Shown: piece by piece, positions 8,733 to 16,987 of the stretch
How positions within the stretch are numbered: position 1 is the stretch's first letter
Layout of the letters: every line of letters starts with the position of its first letter
Assembly (NCBI RefSeq): GCF_041435435.1
Contig: NZ_CP108494.1
Coordinates: 5,986,501 to 6,050,500 of the forward strand
Source: Streptomyces sp. NBC_01241
Lineage (GTDB): Bacteria; Actinomycetota; Actinomycetes; Streptomycetales; Streptomycetaceae
DNA: 64,000 bases
Reading direction: 5' to 3'
Program-made: the position numbers and the translations under genes
The notes under the pieces: generated by a model
The model's database searches: none
What the model saw: only the letters and a program-made list of their open reading frames with translations
What the model was told of the DNA's origin: nothing

Positions 8733-9110
8733 GGTGAGATGGATGTGCAGCTCGGCGCCCAGGCGGCGTTCACCGAACACCTCGTCCGACATCAGCCGGA
8801 CCAGCTCGGCCTTGCCCGGCACATGGTGGTACAGCGCCATGGTGGAGGTGGCCAGCATGGTCGTGACCCGGCGCATGGAAACCGCGGACATTCCTTTGGC
8901 GTCGGCCAGTTTGATGGCGGTACGCACGATGCGCTCACGGCTCAGACCGGGGCCGCCGTGCTCTCCGTCGTCCTGCTCCGGGGCTCGGGGTCCGTACCGG
9001 CCCGCCCAGCGGGCGGCGAAGCCCGTACCGAGGAGCGGAGCCGGTCGCGGTGAGGCCCAAAGGACCCGGGCGTCAGGCGGTGGTGAGGACCATCCGGAAG
9101 CGGGCGGCAC
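8733..9110 (-). pseudogene. TetR-family regulator, N-terminal piece (interrupted by the IS607 element)
   Basis: Carries a clear TetR DNA-binding domain: LSRERIVRTAIKLADAKGMSAVSMRRV followed by STMALYHHVPGKAELVRLMSDEVFGE. A GTG at 9110 overlapping the adjacent dehydrogenase by 38 nt is the only evident start; a true start further in could not be found. In the present sequence translation runs past 8733 into the element and stops at 8712. Joined to 6311-6571 it would give about 212 codons including a long N-terminal extension. The ligand domain then lacks roughly 70 residues between GERR and LGAELHIHLT, suggesting an earlier internal deletion. Confidence 0.8.
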
Positions 9111-10095
9111 CGGACAGCATCTTCTGGTACGCCTCGGCTGCCCCGTCCAGTGGCACGGTCTCGGTCATCGGGCGGATCCCGTGCAGGACGCTGAACGCCA
9201 GGGTGTCCTGCACGTCCTGCGCGGTGCCCGACGGGTGGCCCCGGACGACCTTGCCGCTCATGAGCAGCTGGGTCGGGCTGATGCCCAGCGGTTCGGAGTC
9301 CGCGCCGATGACGACCAGCTCGCCGCGGGGCGCGAGGCCGCCCACGGTAGCCGTGATGGCCCCGGACGCGGACGCGGTGGCCAGGACGACCTTGGCACCG
9401 CCGAGGGCCTGCAACGCGTCTGCGACGGTGGTGTCCGCCGTGCTGTCGATGTAGTGATGCGCGCCGAGCTCCTTGGCGAAATCGGCCTTGGCGGCTCCGC
9501 GGGCGATGGCCACGGTCTCGAAGCCCATCGCGGCCGCGTACTGCACCCCCAGATGGCCGAGGCCGCCGATGCCGAGCACGGCGACCAGGTCACCCGGCCG
9601 CGCGGAGCTGCGCCGCAGACCGTTGTACGTGGTCACCCCCGCGCAGCCCATGGGCGCCGCATCGACCGCGTCCAGCGCGTCGGGGATCCGGGCCAGGGCG
9701 TCCACCGGTGCGATCACCGTCTCGGCGTAGCCTCCGTCGTACGACCATCCGGGGACCTTCAGGTTCTGGCACACCATGAAGTCACCCTGCCTGCACGGTG
9801 TGCAGTGGCCGCAACTGCCGCCGAACCAGCCGACGGCCACCCGGTCGCCCACCTGCCAGACGTTCTGCGTTCCCTCGCCGAGCTCCACGATCCGTCCGGC
9901 GATCTCATGCCCGGGGACCACGGGAAACCGTACGCCCGGAAGCGCGCCGTTCACGAAGAAGGCGTCGCTGTGACAGACCCCGCAGGCATCCACGGCCACT
10001 CGTACGTGACAGGGGCCGGGGTGCGGCACATCGCGCTCCACGATCTCGAACGGACCGCCGGCGGTGGCGACCTGCGCGGCTCGATAGACGCTCAT
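9073..10095 (-). CDS. Zinc-dependent alcohol dehydrogenase (medium-chain)
   Basis: 340 aa; ATG 10095 with GGAGAG 7 nt upstream. Catalytic zinc site ACGVCHSDA and PGHEIAG; structural zinc site with four cysteines in GGSCGHCTPCRQGDFMVC; nucleotide-binding GIGGLGHLGVQYA. These define the AdhA/AdhP-like class oxidising short-chain alcohols or reducing aldehydes with NAD(P). The downstream TetR gene, on the same strand and overlapping its end, was probably its cotranscribed regulator; that regulator is now disrupted, so control of this gene may be lost. Substrate not determinable. Confidence 0.9.
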   Translation of the reverse strand: MSVYRAAQVATAGGPFEIVERDVPHPGPCHVRVAVDACGVCHSDAFFVNGALPGVRFPVVPGHEIAGRIVELGEGTQNVWQVGDRVAVGWFGGSCGHCTPCRQGDFMVCQNLKVPGWSYDGGYAETVIAPVDALARIPDALDAVDAAPMGCAGVTTYNGLRRSSARPGDLVAVLGIGGLGHLGVQYAAAMGFETVAIARGAAKADFAKELGAHHYIDSTADTTVADALQALGGAKVVLATASASGAITATVGGLAPRGELVVIGADSEPLGISPTQLLMSGKVVRGHPSGTAQDVQDTLAFSVLHGIRPMTETVPLDGAAEAYQKMLSGAARFRMVLTTA

Positions 10096-10220
10096 CTGGA
10101 TCTCTCCGGGTTACGGGCGGATGTCCCCCGGAATCAGCAGACCAGCTCCGGCCCGATCGCGCGCGGCGGGTGGAGCAGGCGGGGACTTTCGTAACCCGCC
10201 GAGATGCACGTTCAGGCGCG

Positions 10221-10982
10221 TCAGCCGGCGAACCCCGGCACCACCAGACCGGACTCGTACGCGATCACTACCGCGTGGGTCCGGTTCTGCGCGCCGAGCT
10301 TGGTCAGCACGTTCCCGACGTGGGTCTTCACCGTCTCCAGGCTCACCGTGAGCGACTCGGCGATCTCCGGGTTGGACAGGCCGGTGGCCATCAACCGCAG
10401 CACCTCCTCCTCCCGCCCCGTCAGCGCCGCCTTCGGCAACGCCTCGGCGGAGCCCAGCGGGCGGGCGGCGACCATCCGGCGCAGTGCCGCCGGGAAGAGG
10501 ATCGCCTCCCCCGCCGCCACCACCCGTACCGCCTCCGCGATCTGCTGGACCGGAAGCCGCTTGAGCACGAACCCACTGGCCCCCGCGCTGAGCGCGGCGG
10601 TGACGTAGCCGTCGTTCTCGAAGGTGGTGATCACCACGACCTTCGGCGGTTCGGCCGACTCGGCAAGGAGTTGTCGGGTGGCCTCGATCCCGTTGCGACG
10701 CGGCATCCGCACATCCATCAGGACCACGTCCGGCCGCAGCCGCCGCACCTGCTCGACCGCCTCAACGCCGTCGGCGGCCTCCCCGACCACCGCGATCCCC
10801 GGCCGTGCCGCGAGCAACGTGCGCAGACCGCTGCGGGTCACCTCGTCGTCGTCCGCGATCAGGAGTGTGACGGGGGGACTGGTAGGGCTGGTGGTGGCGG
10901 GGCCGGTGCCAACGCCAGCCGTGACGGCTGCGCTCGCGTCAGGGCTGGTCGCGACGGCCGCGCTCGCGTCGGAGCCGATCAT
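10221..10982 (-). CDS. NarL/LuxR-type response regulator
   Basis: 253 aa. After a low-complexity Ala/Ser/Thr/Pro leader of about 37 residues (with a repeated DASAAV motif), a receiver domain begins VTLLIADDDEVTRSGLR; the phospho-acceptor lies in PDVVLMDVRMPR. A LuxR helix-turn-helix ends the protein (LTGREEEVLRLMATGLSNPEIAESL ... VKTHVGNVLTKLGAQNRT). It overlaps the upstream sensor kinase by 4 nt (ATGA), so the two form one operon and a cognate pair. The leader is long for the family, and a start nearer to VTLLIADDDEV is possible. Target genes unknown. Confidence 0.93.
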   Translation of the reverse strand: MIGSDASAAVATSPDASAAVTAGVGTGPATTSPTSPPVTLLIADDDEVTRSGLRTLLAARPGIAVVGEAADGVEAVEQVRRLRPDVVLMDVRMPRRNGIEATRQLLAESAEPPKVVVITTFENDGYVTAALSAGASGFVLKRLPVQQIAEAVRVVAAGEAILFPAALRRMVAARPLGSAEALPKAALTGREEEVLRLMATGLSNPEIAESLTVSLETVKTHVGNVLTKLGAQNRTHAVVIAYESGLVVPGFAG

Positions 10983-12265
10983 GCCGACAACCGTACCGGC
11001 AGCAGGACTGTCAACCGCCAGTGCTGCGGTCCGTCCGGGCCGGCCTCGATCTCACCGTGCAGCAGCCGCACGCGCTCGGCCAGCCCGGGCAGGCCGTGCC
11101 CGGACGTCGGGAAGGCGGCCGGGCCTCTGCCTCTGCCTGTGCCCGTCCCTGCCCGGGTCCGGTTGACCACACCGAGCTCCAGTCCGTGCGACGCGGCCGC
11201 CACCCGGACCTCGATCGGACCACCTGCCCCGTGCCGCAACGCGTTCGTCAACCCTTCCTGCAGGATCCGGTACGCCGCCCGGGAGAGCGTCCCCTGCACC
11301 TGCGTCAACTCGCCCGAAAGCTCCGGTTCCACCACCGCGCCCGCGTGCTGCAACCGGTCCAGCAGCTCAGGCAGGTCGGCCAAGGTGCGGGTCGGCGCTG
11401 TCTCCGCCTTCTCCTCGCGCAGCACGCCCAGCACGTAGTCCAGGTCCTCCAGCGCGGCCCGGGCCGATTCCTCGATGCTGCGCAGGGCGGCCCGCGCCGC
11501 CACCGGGTCGGCGGAGAGCACCTCGCCCGCCACCGCCGCCTGGATCGTGGCCGCCGTCAGCGTGTGCCCGATCGAGTCGTGCAACTCGTGGGCCAGTCGG
11601 TTACGTTCGGCCAGCCGCAGCTCCCGCTCGGCCGCCAGCGCGAGCCGCTCAGCCGAAGACGGCCCCAACAGCCTTGGCGCCAACCACCGCAGAGCGTTCG
11701 TCACCACCACGCACACAGCCGCCGCCAGCAGCACGCAGCCGAGCGCCACCGCCCAGCTGCCCCCGCCACCCGCCACCCGCACCGACCAGCCGAACAGACT
11801 CAGCCCCGCCTCGGCGCGGAACCAACCCGCCGGGAGGGTCAGGCCCGCGAGGATCAGCACACCGCTCACCATCGCCCCCGTCCACCCCAGTGCCACGTGC
11901 AGCAGCAGCCAGACCGGAGTCCGCCAACGGTCGGCGCCGGACGGCACGGCGGGGGCCAACCCAGTGCCGGGTGAGCTCGTGGACTGACGAGCGGCCACCG
12001 GATCCGGCAACGGCACCCCCAGCAGTCGACGGGCGCACGTGACCAGCACCCGCCGCGTGGTGCGGGCCAGCCCGACCACGCCGATCAGTGCCGCCCAGAC
12101 CAGCAGGGTCAGAACGACCTGCACTCCATAGGGGGCGGATCGCCACGCCAACACCGGCAGCAGTGCGAAAAGCAGCAGTGGAATGCTCGCCAACGCGCCG
12201 CAATAGGCGAACAGCGCGCCCGCATACGTGGAGCCGCGCAGCAGCGGCCGGATTCCCCTGATCAT
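10979..12265 (-). CDS. Sensor histidine kinase (HisKA_3 type)
   Basis: 428 aa. The N-terminal half carries four or more hydrophobic membrane segments, including a pair around residues 20-75 and a second pair around 120-190. The dimerisation/phospho-acceptor helix reads RLAHELHDSIGHTLTAATIQA, and the C-terminal ATPase domain has ILQEGLTNALRHG (N box) and GHGLPGLAERVRLL (G box). It signals to the overlapping response regulator. No extracellular sensor domain is evident, as in intramembrane-sensing kinases; stimulus unknown. Confidence 0.92.
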   Translation of the reverse strand: MIRGIRPLLRGSTYAGALFAYCGALASIPLLLFALLPVLAWRSAPYGVQVVLTLLVWAALIGVVGLARTTRRVLVTCARRLLGVPLPDPVAARQSTSSPGTGLAPAVPSGADRWRTPVWLLLHVALGWTGAMVSGVLILAGLTLPAGWFRAEAGLSLFGWSVRVAGGGGSWAVALGCVLLAAAVCVVVTNALRWLAPRLLGPSSAERLALAAERELRLAERNRLAHELHDSIGHTLTAATIQAAVAGEVLSADPVAARAALRSIEESARAALEDLDYVLGVLREEKAETAPTRTLADLPELLDRLQHAGAVVEPELSGELTQVQGTLSRAAYRILQEGLTNALRHGAGGPIEVRVAAASHGLELGVVNRTRAGTGTGRGRGPAAFPTSGHGLPGLAERVRLLHGEIEAGPDGPQHWRLTVLLPVRLSA

Positions 12266-12399
12266 AATCGGCCAGTATGACCGGGCGGCTCACCGGCGGC
12301 CTCCCCCGATCGAGGGAGCATTTTCTCCCGCCTTCCCGCGATGCGCACCGGAGATCCCGGAAACCAGAATCGTGTCCTGCCCAGTTGACGGGAGGACGG

Positions 12400-12884
12400 A
12401 TGATGAACATGCAAGGAACAGAGACGTCGCCGAATCACACGACGCCGGCCGAGGCCGTGTCGACCCGGACGACGTCAATGCCGACTCGGGCGGCATCGAC
12501 CGAAGTCGCTGGGGCGGACCCCGATTCCCCGTATCCGCAAGGCCCCGGCTACGGCATGCGGTCCCGGCCGGCAGGAACGGCCTGGCCGTGGCCGCCATGG
12601 TGCTCGGCATCATCGGCCTGATCACCTCGATCGCCTTCGTCGGCGGCCTGTTCGGCGTCATCGGCCTGATCCTGGGCATCGCCGCCCTGATGAAGGCCAG
12701 GCGGACCGGCGTCGGCCGGGGCATGTCCATCACCGGCGTGGTGACGTCGTTCATCGCGATAGTGGTGTCCATCCTGGCCGCCATTCTCATGGCCTGGTAC
12801 GCCAACAACACGCAGAAGTGCTACCAGCCAGAGAGCTTCCAGCAATACAAGCAGTGCGTTCACCAGCAGCTCACCGGAGACTGA
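12400..12884 (+). pseudogene. DUF4190 membrane protein gene with a frameshift
   Basis: A strong GGAGG lies 5 nt before ATG 12400, starting MMNMQGTETSPNHTTPAEAV... with a Pro/Gly-rich PYPQGPGYGM stretch typical of DUF4190 N-termini. That frame ends at 12621 in non-sense. The conserved membrane part is in another frame from about 12570: NGLAVAAMVLGIIGLITS, two transmembrane helices and a Cys-containing tail ending at 12884. A one-base shift near 12560-12585 (in CCCGGCCGGCAGG) would give a single protein of about 160 aa. Either a sequencing/assembly error, a true lesion, or recoding; I cannot tell which. The frame of the second half has no natural-looking start of its own. Confidence 0.7.
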
Positions 12885-13018
12885 CCGGCGGCCGGCGGCA
12901 CCGCCGGCAATGACCGGGCCTCGGCGCACCCAAGTCCCTGGCGATGGAATCGCTGACCTCCCGCGCACACAAGGGAGGAAGGGCCAATCACCTCTCCCCA
13001 GCAAGGACAAGCAACACT

Positions 13019-14551
13019 GTGCGAAACAGACGAATAGCATCTCTTCTGGCTGTCGGTGCCGCGACGACTTTCATTTCGGCGCTCACACCCGCAACGGCCT
13101 TGGCCGCATCTCGGACCACTGCGGCCAAGGACCCTCTGCGGCAGTACACGCAGCAGAATTCCCGATGGCAGCGCTGCGACGCGGAGAACCCCGCCACCTA
13201 TCAGTGCGCGACTCTCAAGGTGCCGCTGGACTACAGCGATCCCGGTGGAAAGAGGATCGACATCGCGATATCCCGGCTGAAGGCAAGCAGCGCAAAGGAA
13301 CGTCGCGGTGTTCTGCTGCTCAGCCCCGGCGGCCCCGGCGGGCCGGGCCTGAGCATGCCCGTAGACCCGGCATTGAACATTCCCCAGGAAGTGAAGAGAC
13401 AGTACGACCTCATCGGGTTCGACCCGAGGGGCGTCGGGCAGAGCTCTCCCGTCAGTTGCGGTCTGACCGACGAAGAAAGGAACGATGAGCGCCCGTACAG
13501 GGCCGAGACATTCGCAAAGGACGTGGAGTGGGCACGTACGGTGGCCGACAAATGCCGGGCCGAGGCGGGTGACACACTGCGGCACCTCACCACCCGCAAC
13601 ACCGCTCGCGACATGGACGTCATCCGTGCCGTGCTGGGGGAGAGAAAGATTTCCTACCTGGGGTACTCCTACGGCACCTACCTCGGCGCCGTCTACACGC
13701 AGATGTTTCCCCGGCGAACCGACCGGTTCGTGCTGGACAGCGCGACCGACCCCGCGCGGGTCTGGCGGGGCATGTTCCAAGGGATGGCGGAGGGGGCCGA
13801 GCCCGCCTTCACGAGATGGAGCGAATGGACTGCCAGGCGGCACACGACGTACAGACTGGGCAATACCCCGGCCGAGGTCCGCGAGACCTTCTGGAAGCTG
13901 ATCGCCCGGGCCGACCGCGAGCCCATCGACTCCGGCGGGAGCCCCCTCACCGGTGACGAGATCCGCTCCGAGCTGCGCGCCACGTTCCCCCGCGTTCGCG
14001 TAGCCGCCGAAAGGGTCGCCGAGCTGAAGAGGGCGGCCGAGGGCAGGAAGCCGGCCCCGTCCGGCACGCCCGAACAGGCCCCGGCCCCGTTGGCGTTCGC
14101 CCGTGACGTCCCCTCGGACAATGACGCCGCGAGCGCTTGGGCTGTCCTGTGCGCCGACACCCGTACGTGGCCGCGCGACCCCGAGCAGTACCGCCGCGAC
14201 GCGATCCGCGACAGGGCCCGGTATCCGCTCTACGGCGATTTCGCGTCCACCATCAAGCCGTGCGCCTTCTGGAAGCAGGGCAGCGAGCCCGCGACAACGG
14301 TGAACAACAAGGTCAATGCACTGATCCTGCAGAACCAGTGGGACCCCCAAACGCCCCTGGCCGGCGCCCAGGGCATGCACCGGGCCCTGCACGGCTCCCG
14401 GATGGTCACTGTCGCCGGAGGGGAGGGGCACGGCGTCTACGGCATCACCAACTCCTGTGCGGACAGGAACGCCACGGCCTATCTGACCACGGGCAGGCTC
14501 CCGTCCGAGGATCTGACCTGCCGAGCGGGGTCGGATACTCGGAGCGGCTGA
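13019..14551 (+). CDS. Secreted alpha/beta hydrolase of the tripeptidyl-aminopeptidase (S33, SlpD/TAP) family
   Basis: 510 aa from GTG 13019, which places a Sec signal peptide VRNRRIASLLAVGAATTF...ATALAA at the N-terminus; an upstream in-frame ATG at 12944 would add 25 residues. The alpha/beta-hydrolase fold shows the oxyanion loop LLSPGGPGGPG, nucleophile elbow GYSYGTYLG, the acid in NQWDPQTPL and the histidine in GEGHGVYG, plus the TAP-like C-terminal domain. Family members remove tripeptides from the N-termini of extracellular proteins. No obvious operon partner. Confidence 0.9.
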   Translation: MRNRRIASLLAVGAATTFISALTPATALAASRTTAAKDPLRQYTQQNSRWQRCDAENPATYQCATLKVPLDYSDPGGKRIDIAISRLKASSAKERRGVLLLSPGGPGGPGLSMPVDPALNIPQEVKRQYDLIGFDPRGVGQSSPVSCGLTDEERNDERPYRAETFAKDVEWARTVADKCRAEAGDTLRHLTTRNTARDMDVIRAVLGERKISYLGYSYGTYLGAVYTQMFPRRTDRFVLDSATDPARVWRGMFQGMAEGAEPAFTRWSEWTARRHTTYRLGNTPAEVRETFWKLIARADREPIDSGGSPLTGDEIRSELRATFPRVRVAAERVAELKRAAEGRKPAPSGTPEQAPAPLAFARDVPSDNDAASAWAVLCADTRTWPRDPEQYRRDAIRDRARYPLYGDFASTIKPCAFWKQGSEPATTVNNKVNALILQNQWDPQTPLAGAQGMHRALHGSRMVTVAGGEGHGVYGITNSCADRNATAYLTTGRLPSEDLTCRAGSDTRSG

Positions 14552-14570
14552 CTGCGGCTGTCCGGGCGGG

Positions 14571-14586
14571 GGCTGGGGCCCCAGCC
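14571..14586 (+). terminator. Possible terminator after the tripeptidase-like gene
   Basis: A 16-bp perfect palindrome GGCTGGGGCCCCAGCC, 20 bases past the stop codon, can form a 6-bp stem with a GGCC loop. Short and without a U-tract, so tentative. Confidence 0.35.
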
Positions 14587-14617
14587 TGCGACGAACGCTC
14601 TGCTGTCGCAGGAATCC

Positions 14618-15140
14618 GAAGCACCACGGCGGCGAGCAGCGGCTCCACGGCCAGCAGCAGCGCGGCCACGACGACGAAGGCGAGGACCGCGCCGACACCG
14701 GGGCCGGTGATGGTCAGCGTGTCGGCGATCACGGCGACGTCGCCGAACCCGATCGTGACGACTTCCCCGGCTGTGACCCGGCGCGCCAGCGCCCCGCCCA
14801 GCCGGGTCGCCTGCGTGACGACGGCCCGCACGGAACGGAAGGCGGCGTCCAGCCGCACCCTGGTCATCGTGCGGTGCCGCATGATGGCCAGCCAGGCGTT
14901 CAGCACCCCGACGCCCAGCAGGGCCGCTACCCAGCCGGCCAGTGCGGGCCACTGCCCCGGTTGCAGCCCGTCGTCGATGGCGTGGGACAGCAGGTACGGA
15001 GGCAGTGTCAGGCAGACGACCCAGGCGCTGCCGAGCAGCGAACCTGCGGCGATCCGGTGGCGCTGACAGGCGATCAGCCACCACAGGTACCGCAGGGAGC
15101 TGCGGCGGTCCGGGGGCCGTATCGGGTGCAGTGAGCGATT
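14618..15140 (-). pseudogene. Remnant of an ABC exporter (transmembrane-domain fragment)
   Basis: Reads RSSLRYLWWLIACQRHRIAAGSLLG, LTLPPYLLSHAIDDGLQPGQWPA, NAWLAIMRHRTMTRVRLDAAFRSVR, TAGEVVTIGFGDVAVIADTLTITGPG: the first part of a type-I ABC exporter membrane domain. No start codon with a ribosome site is visible, and homology stops about 170 residues in, before the rest of the membrane domain and the ATPase. The frame continues into junk toward 14445. It overlaps the end of the hypothetical gene at 15074-15526. Best read as a 5' fragment left by a deletion. Confidence 0.75.
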
Positions 15141-15526
15141 CTTGGTCTGGATCCCTCCCCGGGGTGGTGGCGGAACGCGGTCGCAGGTGCCTGCTCCACG
15201 GATCGTACGGACAGCGTGTACGTGCAGTCCGTGTCGGGGACGACGACGAGGAGCGGGGCGCCGGTCTTGATCTGTGCGTGGGCGGCGCGTTGGCTCTCGC
15301 GGTCCTCGTACCAGGCGCGGAGTTCCGCGAGGTGGCCGAGGTACGGGTCGAGGCCGAGCCGGTCCACGATCCATAACGCCTGTCCGCCGAGCCATCGCAG
15401 TGCGAGGACAGGGGAGATGGTCCGGAAGGTGCCCAGCACGTACCGCGCTGTTTGGCCGGTGCCGTACACGAGCCCTTCGGCGAGCGCCTCGCACCGGTAA
15501 CCCGCCTGCTCGGGCTGACCGTTCAC
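15074..15526 (-). CDS. Conserved Streptomyces-type hypothetical protein
   Basis: 150 aa from GTG 15526 (GTG 15544 is an alternative). The body, YRCEALAEGLVYGTGQTARYVLGTF... ALRWLGGQALWIVDRLGLDP ... ELRAWYEDRESQRAAHAQIKTG, resembles small proteins often found beside XRE/DUF397 loci. I know no function. The last 35 or so residues (HHPGEGSRPR...) look non-native and overlap the ABC remnant, so the 3' end may have been altered by the deletion that truncated its neighbour. It follows the 15553-15813 gene after 26 nt and is probably cotranscribed. Confidence 0.55.
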   Translation of the reverse strand: MNGQPEQAGYRCEALAEGLVYGTGQTARYVLGTFRTISPVLALRWLGGQALWIVDRLGLDPYLGHLAELRAWYEDRESQRAAHAQIKTGAPLLVVVPDTDCTYTLSVRSVEQAPATAFRHHPGEGSRPRIAHCTRYGPRTAAAPCGTCGG

Positions 15527-15552
15527 GCCCGGCCGTCCATCCACATCGCCGG

Positions 15553-15813
15553 TCACAGGATGCGCCCCGCGCTCCGGGCATTGCACCGCGCAATCTCGGC
15601 CCGCAACCGCTCTAAGGGGCTCGGCGGCCGCAGGTGTTCGGGCTCCGCCTCCCACTCCGTCCCGCCACAGACCGGCCGCAACGACCAGTACGGGCCGGCC
15701 ACCCCCCGGAACTCTCCCACCTGGTCACGACGGCTGGTATCCACCAACAGCGTGCCGGGGGCGGGTACTTGCGGGGGCCTCTGCTCATTCGGGGGGCCGT
15801 CTTTCGCAGACAC
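15553..15813 (-). CDS. Small conserved hypothetical protein beside the XRE/DUF397 locus
   Basis: 86 aa, MSAKDGPPNEQRPPQVPAPG. It has the pattern of a recurring actinomycete small protein: a GTLLVDTSRRDQVGEF strand, a central LRPVCGGTEWEAEPEHLR block and a C-terminal LRAEIARCNARS helix. Soluble, no signal peptide. It is divergent from the XRE regulator, sharing a 108-bp promoter region that holds a palindromic operator. Function unknown. Confidence 0.7.
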   Translation of the reverse strand: MSAKDGPPNEQRPPQVPAPGTLLVDTSRRDQVGEFRGVAGPYWSLRPVCGGTEWEAEPEHLRPPSPLERLRAEIARCNARSAGRIL

Positions 15814-15882
15814 GGGCCACTCCTCTCCGTAACGGTTCCGCTACCAAGGGTGGCTCAGCGTGGCCTAGAGTCGGGGGGTCTT

Positions 15883-15898
15883 CAACTTGCACAAGTTG
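15883..15898. promoter_or_regulatory. Palindromic operator CAACTTG-CA-CAAGTTG
   Basis: Perfect 7-bp half-sites with a 2-bp centre in the divergent promoter region, 23 bp before the XRE regulator start. Position and symmetry fit autoregulation by a dimeric helix-turn-helix protein, most simply the adjacent XRE protein. Inference; no binding data. Confidence 0.6.
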
Positions 15899-15921
15899 TT
15901 TGGGTAGTTGGGCGGAGACCG

Positions 15922-16749
15922 TTGAATCGGAAAGAATTAGACCCTGAGGAATCACCGAGCGCGCAGTTCGGGCAGCGTCTGCGCACGCTGAGAGATGAGC
16001 GAGGGTGGACGCAGGACGAGCTGGCCGCACGTATCGGATGCTCGGGAACGCATATTTCCGCCGTAGAAACTGGTCGTCGTCCTCCAACTCGCCATTTTGC
16101 TGCAAGAGTTGACAGGGTGTTCGGCACCGGGGGCAGGTTCGAGCGCCAGAGCCTGGCTGTGCGCCACACAGCGCTCATCGAAGGGTTCTCGGAGTACGTC
16201 GCGCATGAAGCGCGAGCCTCGGAGATCAGGCTGTACGAGGTGGGCGTCATCCCTGGCCTGCTCCAGACGCCGGAGTACGCAGCGGCGCTCGAAGCAGACG
16301 CAGTGCGGCGGGAAGCAATCACCCTCGAGCAGGCCGACGAACGCGTCGGGCTGGTGGCAAGGCGCCAAGCCTCCCTCGTGCGGTCGCCATCGCCCCTGAT
16401 CCTCGCGGTACTCGACGAAGGATGTATCCGCCGGCCAATGGGATCTCCCGCTGTCACGGACGCCCAGTTCGCGCGCTTGCTCAAGTTCGCCGAGCTACCG
16501 AACACCGTGTTGCAGATCGCGCCGTTCTCCATGGGAGAACGCAGACCGTTCAGCCTGCCCATCACCGTGCTCACAATGCCGGACCGCTCGCTGATGTCGT
16601 ACGCCGAGTCCACTCATCGGGGCCATCTCGAACGGGAAAGTACGTTCGTGCTGCCGATACTGACGGCCTACCATCAGCTACAGGCCGAGGCGCTCTCCCA
16701 GGCGGCATCCGTGGCCCTGATCGAACAGGTACGAAAGGGCACCCCGTGA
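15922..16749 (+). CDS. XRE-family regulator with DUF5753 domain (Scr1/WhiJ-like)
   Basis: 275 aa. TTG start at 15922 follows GGCGGAG. The helix-turn-helix covers about residues 14-67 (FGQRLRTLRDERGWTQDELAARIGCSGTHISAVETGRRPP). A DUF5753 domain follows (EGFSEYVAHEARASEIRLYEVGVIPGLLQTPEYA ... LPNTVLQIAPF). The last bases overlap the DUF397 gene by 4 nt (GTGA). Such pairs are numerous in Streptomyces and are linked to development and antibiotic production (whiJ, bldB-type loci), with the DUF397 protein thought to antagonise the regulator. Confidence 0.9.
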   Translation: MNRKELDPEESPSAQFGQRLRTLRDERGWTQDELAARIGCSGTHISAVETGRRPPTRHFAARVDRVFGTGGRFERQSLAVRHTALIEGFSEYVAHEARASEIRLYEVGVIPGLLQTPEYAAALEADAVRREAITLEQADERVGLVARRQASLVRSPSPLILAVLDEGCIRRPMGSPAVTDAQFARLLKFAELPNTVLQIAPFSMGERRPFSLPITVLTMPDRSLMSYAESTHRGHLERESTFVLPILTAYHQLQAEALSQAASVALIEQVRKGTP

Positions 16750-16955
16750 CTACCGAATCCCCCCGTTGGTTCACGTCCTCCTACAGCGGCAACGGCGGCC
16801 AGTGCATCGAGGTCGCCGCAAACCTCGTCGGCTCGCTCGGCGTGATCCCCGTCCGTGACTCGAAGAACCCGAGCGGTCCGGTGCTGAATGCCTCCGCCCC
16901 CTCGTTCGCCTCGTTCGTGGCGGGCGTCAAGGCCGGAGAGTTCGGCGCCGTCTAA
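16746..16955 (+). CDS. DUF397 small protein
   Basis: 69 aa, VTTESPRWFTSSYSGNGGQCIEVA...IPVRDSKNPSGPVL...FVAGVKAGEF: all family hallmarks (W-x-SSYS, CIEVA, VRDSK). Translationally coupled to the XRE gene by the GTGA overlap. Probably the regulator's partner or antagonist; that role is from family knowledge. Confidence 0.92.
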   Translation: MTTESPRWFTSSYSGNGGQCIEVAANLVGSLGVIPVRDSKNPSGPVLNASAPSFASFVAGVKAGEFGAV

Positions 16956-16987
16956 CCAACCGGCTCCGCACGTACTGATCCCGGACA

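Noticed and set aside
14137..15066. Plus-strand ORF of 309 aa after the tripeptidase-like gene
   Set aside because: Starts inside the hydrolase in another frame and runs antisense to the ABC remnant; no homology.
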